Shown: piece by piece, positions 1-5,063 of the stretch
Layout: every line of letters starts with the position of its first letter
How positions within the stretch are numbered: the stretch's first letter is position 1
Origin: an uncultured Alphaproteobacteria bacterium
Lineage (GTDB): Bacteria > Pseudomonadota > Alphaproteobacteria > Rhizobiales > Beijerinckiaceae
DNA: 5,063 nt
Assembly (NCBI GenBank): GCA_937903315.1
Contig: CALCZO010000226.1
Location: 1 to 5,063 of the forward strand
Reading direction: 5' to 3'
The notes under the pieces: model-generated
The model's input: only the letters and a program-made list of their open reading frames with translations
Told to the model about the DNA's origin: nothing
The model's database searches: none
Position numbers and translations under genes: made by a program

Positions 1-266
1 ACCGAGGCGAAGGTGACGCCCATCATCACCGGCAGGCGGATGCCGACGCCGGGAAAGCCCAGCGACTGGACCAGCGTGACGATGCCGCAGGCAAACAGGT
101 CGGCATTGATCAGGAAGGCGATTTCCGCCGGCCCGAGATCGAGCGCCCGGCCGATGATCAGCGGCACCGCCACGGCACCGGCATACATGACCAGAACATG
201 CTGGAGCCCGAGCGCGCCAAGGCGCGGCGCGGGCAGGACTTCATCCACCGGATGAACTGTCGACAT
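1..266 (-). CDS. NCS2-family nucleobase (urate/xanthine-type) permease, N-terminal fragment
   Basis: Reading the minus strand from an ATG at 266 gives 88 codons that stay open to the left edge, so only the N-terminus is present; NCS2 proteins are usually about 430-500 residues. After a short polar N-terminus, residues 20-39 form a first hydrophobic segment with the family's Gln-His pair (Q22, H23) in LQHVLVMYAGAVAVPLIIG. A second hydrophobic stretch lies at about 48-70, and residues 75-88 (GIRLPVMMGVTFAS) match the next conserved block. The family are inner-membrane nucleobase:cation symporters. The Gln-His pair and the MYAG context, together with the neighbouring ureide genes, favour urate or xanthine over uracil; that specificity is inferred. 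The start is supported by a G-rich Shine-Dalgarno 8 bases upstream. The gene is divergent from uraH and probably shares its control region. Confidence 0.85.
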   Translation of the reverse strand, partial: MSTVHPVDEVLPAPRLGALGLQHVLVMYAGAVAVPLIIGRALDLGPAEIAFLINADLFACGIVTLVQSLGFPGVGIRLPVMMGVTFAS

Positions 267-274
267 AGCTGTAT

Positions 275-280
275 CCCCCC
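275..280 (-). promoter_or_regulatory. Ribosome binding site of the NCS2 permease
   Basis: The minus strand reads GGGGGGATACAGCT immediately before the ATG at 266. The G-run lies 8 bases from the start and is the best purine-rich site for it. It fixes the start at the N-terminal end expected for the first membrane segment. Confidence 0.5.
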
Positions 281-285
281 GGGAG

Positions 286-321
286 CAGACGGACCCTCCC
301 GCCAGACAACTCCCCTCCTGC
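286..321. repeat. Imperfect tandem repeat in the permease leader
   Basis: Two adjacent units, CAGACGGACCCTCCCGC (286-302) and CAGACAACTCCCCTCCTGC (303-321), share the CAGAC head and a pyrimidine-rich tail ending in GC. An inverted copy of the head, GTCTG, follows at 324-328. The units lie within the expected 5' leader of the permease gene. They could be binding half-sites, or just low-complexity GC-rich sequence. Confidence 0.3.
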
Positions 322-433
322 CAGTCTGCCGCATCTCCAGAATTGATTAAGTCTTTTTTTGTTGGATCATTTTCAAAACCGTTGATGTAATCAGGCGCCG
401 CGCGCGTGCTAGTCTCGCCCGGTCGATCACGGC

Positions 434-443
434 AGGAGAAGGG
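434..443 (+). promoter_or_regulatory. Ribosome binding site of uraH
   Basis: The purine-rich AGGAGAAGGG sits 7-12 bases before the ATG at 451. It selects that ATG over the in-frame upstream ATG at 406, which has no comparable site and would add 15 residues unlike the family. Confidence 0.65.
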
Positions 444-450
444 CGGAACG

Positions 451-801
451 ATGGGGCGGCTTTCGACACATGTGCTGGATACCGCCAACGGCAGGCCCGC
501 CTGCGGAGTCGCCGTCACGCTGGACCGGATCGACGGCGACCGGCTCGAGCGTGTGGCGCGTACGGTCACCAATGCCGACGGGCGCACCGATGCTCCGCTG
601 ATGACCGGCGATGCGTTTCGCGCCGGAACCTACCTCCTGACCTTCGATATCGGGACGTATTTCACCGCGCTGAACCAGCCGGGCGCGGGGCAGTTCCTCG
701 GCCATGTGCCGATCCGCTTCACCATCGCCGACCCGGACGGGCACTATCATGTGCCGCTGGTCTGCACGCCGTGGAGCTATTCGACCTATCGCGGATCGTG
801 A
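451..801 (+). CDS. uraH: 5-hydroxyisourate hydrolase (transthyretin-like)
   Basis: This 116-residue protein hydrolyses 5-hydroxyisourate, the unstable product of urate oxidation, to OHCU (EC 3.5.2.17). Length and both family signatures fit: the N-terminal block STHVLDTANGRPA (residues 5-17) and the C-terminal tetrapeptide YRGS (113-116). The residues corresponding to the known His-Arg-His active site are H7, R45 (in NADGR) and H100 (in HYHVPL). No signal peptide is seen, so a cytoplasmic homotetramer is expected from the family. The segment before the last strands reads GQFLGHVPIRF where many relatives have an FYPEV-like sequence; this looks like a subfamily variant, not damage. It is the first gene of the operon. 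Its TGA is 10 bases before the fused puuE-uraD gene, whose ribosome site overlaps that stop. Confidence 0.96.
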   Translation: MGRLSTHVLDTANGRPACGVAVTLDRIDGDRLERVARTVTNADGRTDAPLMTGDAFRAGTYLLTFDIGTYFTALNQPGAGQFLGHVPIRFTIADPDGHYHVPLVCTPWSYSTYRGS

Positions 802-805
802 GGGA
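801..805 (+). promoter_or_regulatory. Ribosome binding site of puuE-uraD
   Basis: AGGGA begins on the last base of the uraH TGA and lies 6 bases before the ATG at 812. It supports 812 rather than the in-frame upstream ATG at 704, which lies inside uraH. The arrangement suggests that ribosomes finishing uraH help start the next gene. Confidence 0.6.
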
Positions 806-811
806 CAGGTG

Positions 812-2248
812 ATGAGCCGTTATCCGCGTGACATGATCGGCTATGGCGCGAGGCCGCCGCACGCCCGCTGGCCGGGCGGCGCACGGATCGCGGTGCAGTT
901 TGTCATCAACTACGAGGAAGGCGGCGAGAACAACATTCTCCACGGCGATGCCGCGTCCGAAGCCTTCCTGTCCGAGATCGTCGGCGCCGCGCCCTGGCCG
1001 GGGCAGCGGCATATGAACATGGAATCGATCTACGAATACGGCTCGCGCGCCGGCTTCTGGCGGCTCCACCGGATGTTCACGTCGCGCGGCCTGCCTGTCA
1101 CGGTGTTCGGTGTCGCCAGCGCGATGGCGCGCCACCCCGAAGCGGTGGCCGCGATGACCGATGCCGGCTGGGAAGTCGCCAGCCACGGGCTGAAATGGAT
1201 CGACTACCGCGATTTTTCTCCCGAGGCCGAGCGCGCCCAGATCGACGAGGCCGTGGCGGTTCAGGAGCGCCTGACCGGGGCCCGACCGCTCGGCCTGTAT
1301 CAGGGCCGCACGTCCGAAAACACCGTGCGGCTGACGATGGAGGAGGGCGGCTTTCTCTATTCCGCCGACAGCTACGCCGACGATCTGCCCTATTATGTCG
1401 AGGGGCCGAACGGGCGCGGCGGCACCGGCCCGTTCCTGATCGTGCCCTATACGCTCGACGCCAACGACATGCGCTTTGCCACCCCGCAGGGGTTCAACGC
1501 GGGCGATCAGTTCTTCTCCTACCTCAAGGACAGTTTCGACACGCTCCATGCCGAGGGGGGGGAGGAGCCGAAGATGATGTCGGTCGGTCTGCATTGCCGG
1601 CTCGTCGGCCGTCCGGGCCGGGCAGCCGCTTTGGCACGGTTTCTCGACTATGTGCAGGGCCATGCCGATGTCTGGGTGGCCCGCCGCGTCGATATCGCCC
1701 GCCATTGGGTGATGACCCATGCGCCGGCCGGCGGCTGGAAACCATCGCGGATGTCCAGACCGCTGTTTCTGGCCCGGTTTGGTGGCATTTTCGAGCATTC
1801 TGAGTGGGTCGCGGACGGCGCTTTCGATCTCGGCCTTGGGCCCGACGCCGATACGGCGGACGGGCTGCACGCCATCATGGTCCGCGCCATGCGCACCGGC
1901 ACGCCGGATCAGCAGCGCGACCTGATCCTCAAGCACCCCGATCTCGCCGGCAAGCTGGCGATGGCGAAACAGCTGACCGCTGAATCGACCACCGAACAGG
2001 CTTCCGCCGGGCTGGACGCGCTGACCGAGGCGGAAAAGGCGCGGTTCACGGTGCTGAACGATGCCTACAAGGCGCGCTTCGGCTTCCCGTACATCCTCGC
2101 CGTCAAGGGCCGGACGAAAGCCGACATCATCGCCAATTTCGAGGAGAGGCTCGGCAACGGTGCCGATCAGGAATTTGCCACCGCGCTCAGCCAGATCGAG
2201 CGGATCGCCCGTCTCAGGCTGAACGATGTGCCGGGACTGACGCCATGA
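812..2248 (+). CDS. puuE: Bifunctional allantoinase PuuE / OHCU decarboxylase UraD fusion
   Basis: The 478-residue protein joins two enzymes. Residues 1 to about 305 are PuuE, the allantoinase derived from polysaccharide deacetylases, which opens S-allantoin to allantoate (EC 3.5.2.5). PuuE proteins replace the deacetylase Asp-His-His metal triad by Glu-His-Trp. Here NYEEGGE (33-39) supplies the Glu (probably E36), and SHGLKW (124-129) supplies H125 and W129, so metal-independent catalysis is expected. Residues about 312-478 are UraD, which decarboxylates OHCU to S-allantoin (EC 4.1.1.97). It shows GGIFEHSEWVA (324-334), HPDLAGK with catalytic H375, STTEQ with E395, and FGFPYILAVKGRTK (423-436). 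Both halves look full length and intact, with only a short linker. The domain order is the reverse of the reaction order. This fusion type is known from purine-degrading proteobacteria. The gene overlaps allA by four bases (ATGA). A G8 run at 1555-1562 does not break the frame. Confidence 0.96.
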   Translation: MSRYPRDMIGYGARPPHARWPGGARIAVQFVINYEEGGENNILHGDAASEAFLSEIVGAAPWPGQRHMNMESIYEYGSRAGFWRLHRMFTSRGLPVTVFGVASAMARHPEAVAAMTDAGWEVASHGLKWIDYRDFSPEAERAQIDEAVAVQERLTGARPLGLYQGRTSENTVRLTMEEGGFLYSADSYADDLPYYVEGPNGRGGTGPFLIVPYTLDANDMRFATPQGFNAGDQFFSYLKDSFDTLHAEGGEEPKMMSVGLHCRLVGRPGRAAALARFLDYVQGHADVWVARRVDIARHWVMTHAPAGGWKPSRMSRPLFLARFGGIFEHSEWVADGAFDLGLGPDADTADGLHAIMVRAMRTGTPDQQRDLILKHPDLAGKLAMAKQLTAESTTEQASAGLDALTEAEKARFTVLNDAYKARFGFPYILAVKGRTKADIIANFEERLGNGADQEFATALSQIERIARLRLNDVPGLTP

Positions 2249-2733
2249 TTGCGCTGGTGGCCCAGCCGCTGACACTGGCGGCGTTCGCGCCCTTCGGCAC
2301 GGTGATCGAGCCGACGGGCGAGCCGATCACCATCAACGCCGGCTTTGCCCGTCGCTTCAACGATCTCTGCGCCGTCGATCTGGCAGGGGCGGGGGCGGCA
2401 ACCAATGTCTCGATCTTCATCGCCCGCGCCCGCACCCTGCCGCTGGCGATCACGATGATGGAGCGCCATCCGCTCGGCTCGCAGGCGTTCATGCCGCTGC
2501 AGGATGCGCCGTGGCTGGCGGTGGTCTGCACCGATCCCGACGATCCGGCGAGCTTCCGCGCCTTTGCCGCCACGGGCCGGCAGGGCGTCAACTACGCCCG
2601 CAACACCTGGCATTTCCCGCTCATCACCTTCGGCGAGGGCGACCGCTTCATGGTGGTCGATCGCAAGGGGCCGGGCGACAACCTTGTCGAGCACGCGCTT
2701 TCCCCCGACCGCATCCTGACTGTCAGCCGCTGA
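2245..2733 (+). CDS. allA: Ureidoglycolate lyase
   Basis: This 162-residue protein matches the AllA family, whose E. coli member is about 160 residues. It cleaves S-ureidoglycolate to glyoxylate and urea (EC 4.3.2.3), the last ureide step. Visible family blocks are FAPFGTVIEP (14-23), ERHPLGSQAFMPL (73-85), the Gly-Gln-Gly-Val-Asn-Tyr type block GRQGVNYARNTWHFPL (111-126) and FMVVDRKGPGDNL (135-147). The fold is a cupin-like beta barrel and the protein should be cytoplasmic. The start ATG overlaps the TGA of puuE-uraD (ATGA). With only weak Shine-Dalgarno sequence upstream (GGGA at 2233-2236), translation is probably coupled. Because urea is a product, full nitrogen recovery would need a urease or urea amidolyase, not seen here. 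The gene next to it, allE, makes its substrate. Confidence 0.95.
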   Translation: MIALVAQPLTLAAFAPFGTVIEPTGEPITINAGFARRFNDLCAVDLAGAGAATNVSIFIARARTLPLAITMMERHPLGSQAFMPLQDAPWLAVVCTDPDDPASFRAFAATGRQGVNYARNTWHFPLITFGEGDRFMVVDRKGPGDNLVEHALSPDRILTVSR

Positions 2734-2741
2734 GAGAACCC

Positions 2742-3576
<835 letters not shown>

Positions 3577-3578
<2 letters not shown>

Positions 3579-3601
3579 GGCCGCGCCCGTCACGCGGCCT
3601 T
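3577..3601. terminator. Hairpin between convergent allE and tctA-like genes, probable bidirectional terminator
   Basis: AAGGCCGCG (3577-3585) and CGCGGCCTT (3593-3601) are perfect inverse complements around a 7-base loop, CCCGTCA. The stem includes the last two bases of the allE TAA (3576-3578), and the loop ends with the complement of the tctA TGA (3590-3592). The AA/TT ends and the location between convergent 3' ends fit a terminator acting in both directions. No long T-run follows on either strand, so it may act weakly, with Rho, or mainly as a 3'-end stabiliser. Confidence 0.6.
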
Positions 3602-5063
3602 GCGCGTCGTCAGCCGCTGCCACAGCGCCGTCTTCGAGGCGAGGATGAAGACGATCGAGGCGAACAGCACCAGCGACAGCGGGCTTTTCACGATGCCGAG
3701 CATCAGCATCGACAGGCTTTCCTGTTCGGAGATGACCGCGCGCCGCCAGTTGTCGTCGAGCAGGCGCGACAGGATCACGCCGAGGATCACCGGGCCGAGC
3801 TGGTAGCCGTAGAGCTTCATGAAATAGCCCAGAATGCCGAAACCGAGCATCCAGTAGACATCGGTCAGCGAGTTGTTGACGGCATAGGCGCCGACGATCG
3901 ACAAGAGGATGATCAGCGGCAGCAGCACCGTGCGCGGCATCTCCACGACCTTGACAAAGACGCGGATGCCGGTCAGCCCGAAGATCAGCATGAAGATGTT
4001 CGACAGCGTCAGCGCGCCGACGATGAACCAGAACATGTCCGGCTTGTCGATCATCAGCATCGGGCCGGGGTTGAGGCCGTGGATGAACAGCGCACCGATC
4101 ATGATCGCGGTCACCGCATCGCCGGGAATGCCCAGCGTCATCATCGGGATAAAGGCACCGCCGACTGCCGCGTTGTTGGCGGTTTCCGGGGCGACCAGCC
4201 CCTCGATTGCCCCTTCGCCGAACGGAACCTCAGGGTTCTTGACCGTGCGCTTGGCATGGTCATAGGCCATCAGCGCCGCGATGTCGCCGCCGGTGCCCGG
4301 CAGCGCGCCGATGATGACGCCGATCGACGAGGTGCGCAGCGACAGCGGCAGGTGCTTGAGGATCGTCGACCAGGACGGCACGATCCGGTTGATCTGCTGG
4401 CGCACGGCCTCCTTGTGCACGTCGTGCAGCTGCACCAGCGCTTCGGAAATGCCGAACATGCCGATCATCACCGCGACGAACGAGATGCCGCCGCGCAATT
4501 CCTGAAAGCCGAAGGTGAACCGGTCGGCAATGGTCAGCGGATCAAGCCCGACCGTGCCGATCAGCAGCCCGAACGCGCCGGCGAATACGCCCTTGACGAG
4601 GCTTTCGCCCGACAGCGAGCCGACCAGCAAAAGGCCGAGGATCGCCAGCATCATGTAGTCGCGCGGCTGGAACTTGATGGCGAATTCCGACACCACGGGA
4701 GCGGCCACCGCCAGCACCAGAATACCGATGGCACCGCCGAAGAACGAGACGATGGTGGTGATGCCGATCGCCTCGCCCGCCAGCCCCTTCTTGGCCAGGG
4801 GATAGCCGTCGAGGCTGGTGGCGATGGCGGCCGGCGCGCCCGGAATATTGAGCAGGATGGCGGTGCGCGAGCCGCCATAGACGCCGCCCATGTAGATGCC
4901 GGTCATCAGCGCCAGCGCCGGCAGCACCTCCCACGAGAAGGTGAAGGAGATCAGGATCGACACCGCCATGGTCACCGACAGGCCGGGAATGGCGCCGACA
5001 TAGATGCCGGCCCAGGTCCCCGAAGCAATCAGCAGCAGCAGCTTGGGCGCGATGAAAGGGGTG
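3590..5063 (-). CDS. tctA: Tripartite tricarboxylate transporter permease, TctA family (5' end outside window)
   Basis: The minus-strand frame is open from the right edge to a TGA at 3590-3592, giving 490 visible residues of a family usually near 500, so probably only the first 10-20 are missing. A GTG at 4975 is in frame, but sequence upstream of it (residues 17-28, TWAGIYVGAIPG) still matches the family, so it is not the start. Typical TctA blocks follow: GIYMGGVYGGSRTAILLNIPG (55-75), SLDGYPLAKKG (83-93), YDHAKR, EGLVAPETANNAAVGGAFIP, TLGIPGD and HGLNPGP. Many hydrophobic stretches indicate about ten or more membrane segments. TctA works with a small membrane subunit (TctB) and a periplasmic solute-binding protein (TctC); neither is in the window, and both may lie to the right. 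The substrate is unknown: members carry citrate, other carboxylates and aromatic acids. The gene converges on allE, so it is a separate transcription unit. Confidence 0.93.
   Translation of the reverse strand, partial: TPFIAPKLLLLIASGTWAGIYVGAIPGLSVTMAVSILISFTFSWEVLPALALMTGIYMGGVYGGSRTAILLNIPGAPAAIATSLDGYPLAKKGLAGEAIGITTIVSFFGGAIGILVLAVAAPVVSEFAIKFQPRDYMMLAILGLLLVGSLSGESLVKGVFAGAFGLLIGTVGLDPLTIADRFTFGFQELRGGISFVAVMIGMFGISEALVQLHDVHKEAVRQQINRIVPSWSTILKHLPLSLRTSSIGVIIGALPGTGGDIAALMAYDHAKRTVKNPEVPFGEGAIEGLVAPETANNAAVGGAFIPMMTLGIPGDAVTAIMIGALFIHGLNPGPMLMIDKPDMFWFIVGALTLSNIFMLIFGLTGIRVFVKVVEMPRTVLLPLIILLSIVGAYAVNNSLTDVYWMLGFGILGYFMKLYGYQLGPVILGVILSRLLDDNWRRAVISEQESLSMLMLGIVKSPLSLVLFASIVFILASKTALWQRLTTRKAA

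Larger units (their letters stand above)
267..450. promoter_or_regulatory. Divergent intergenic control region (permease / uraH operon)
   Basis: This 184-base spacer separates two genes transcribed outward and must hold promoters for both. Positions about 340-393 are strikingly AT-rich against the GC-rich surroundings, with a T7 run at 354-360. A plausible plus-strand promoter is TTGGAT (362-367), 18 bases, then TGTAAT (386-391). On the minus strand TTGAAA (complement of 371-376) and CTTAAT (complement of 346-351) are 19 bases apart. TGAT-GTA-ATCA at 383-393 is a small perfect palindrome over the putative plus-strand -10 box, a position suited to a repressor. TTGAT also occurs at 343-347 and 382-386. 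No regulator gene is visible in the window. The -35 and -10 assignments are guesses by eye; that the region is a control region is much safer. Confidence 0.55.

Noticed and set aside
13..255. Plus-strand 80-codon open frame at the left edge.
   Set aside because: It is antisense to the permease fragment, which has clear NCS2 motifs and a ribosome site.
281..300. GGGAG (281-285) and CTCCC (296-300) as a regulatory hairpin in the permease leader.
   Set aside because: Five base pairs with a 10-base loop and no further pairing or conserved riboswitch-like elements.
416..445. CGCCC (416-420) and GGGCG (441-445) as a hairpin hiding the uraH ribosome site.
   Set aside because: Only five base pairs with a 20-base loop; expected by chance in GC-rich sequence.
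406..450. Upstream in-frame ATG at 406 as the start of uraH.
   Set aside because: The family begins at the residues encoded from 451 (MGRLSTHVLD), a good ribosome site precedes 451, and the extra 15 residues have no family counterpart.
704..811. Upstream in-frame ATG at 704 as the start of puuE-uraD.
   Set aside because: It would overlap about 100 bases of uraH and add an arginine-rich stretch unrelated to PuuE; the ATG at 812 has its own ribosome site and the expected N-terminus.
719..2275. Long 518-codon open frame on the minus strand opposite puuE-uraD.
   Set aside because: It lies almost wholly antisense to a gene with clear family motifs, shows no recognisable domain itself, and is rich in Arg, Gly, Ala and Pro as expected from a shadow frame in GC-rich DNA.
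2511..2741. N-terminal extension of allE back to 2511.
   Set aside because: This part overlaps allA in another frame and reads as low-complexity Arg/Gly/His-rich sequence; bicupin homology begins after 2742.
4973..4975. GTG at 4975 as the true start of the tctA-like gene.
   Set aside because: The frame remains open to the window edge and the residues upstream still match the conserved TctA N-terminal region, so the start is outside the window.

Overview
The window is high-GC bacterial DNA. Gene order, codon use and the fused PuuE-UraD protein suggest a proteobacterium, most likely an alphaproteobacterium; this is inference from gene content, not from a marker gene. Nearly every base is coding. 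The only sizeable non-coding stretch is the 184-base divergent spacer at 267-450.

Layout. On the minus strand at the left edge is the N-terminal part of an NCS2-family nucleobase permease (1-266), probably for urate or xanthine. It is transcribed away from a compact plus-strand operon at 451-3578: uraH (5-hydroxyisourate hydrolase), a fused puuE-uraD gene (allantoinase plus OHCU decarboxylase), allA (ureidoglycolate lyase) and allE (ureidoglycine aminohydrolase). Gaps in the operon are 10 bases, a 4-base ATGA overlap and 8 bases, so co-transcription and translational coupling are likely. A minus-strand gene for the large subunit of a tripartite tricarboxylate transporter (tctA-like, 3590-5063) converges on allE and runs off the right edge. 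A perfect 9-bp inverted repeat spans the convergent junction and overlaps both stop codons.

How the genes work together. The permease would import the purine. UraH and the UraD domain convert 5-hydroxyisourate through OHCU to S-allantoin. The PuuE domain opens allantoin to allantoate. AllE converts S-ureidoglycine to S-ureidoglycolate plus ammonia, and AllA cleaves ureidoglycolate to glyoxylate and urea. Two steps are absent from the window and presumably encoded elsewhere: urate oxidation, and allantoate amidohydrolase between PuuE and AllE. The TctA gene has no evident tie to ureide metabolism beyond adjacency.

I see no RNA genes, mobile elements, CRISPR arrays or broken genes. This looks like a recognisable purine-ureide catabolic locus, not an undescribed system. 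The points most worth a second look are the two-enzyme fusion, a possible internal start for a free UraD, the stop-codon hairpin between the convergent genes, and the divergent control region.
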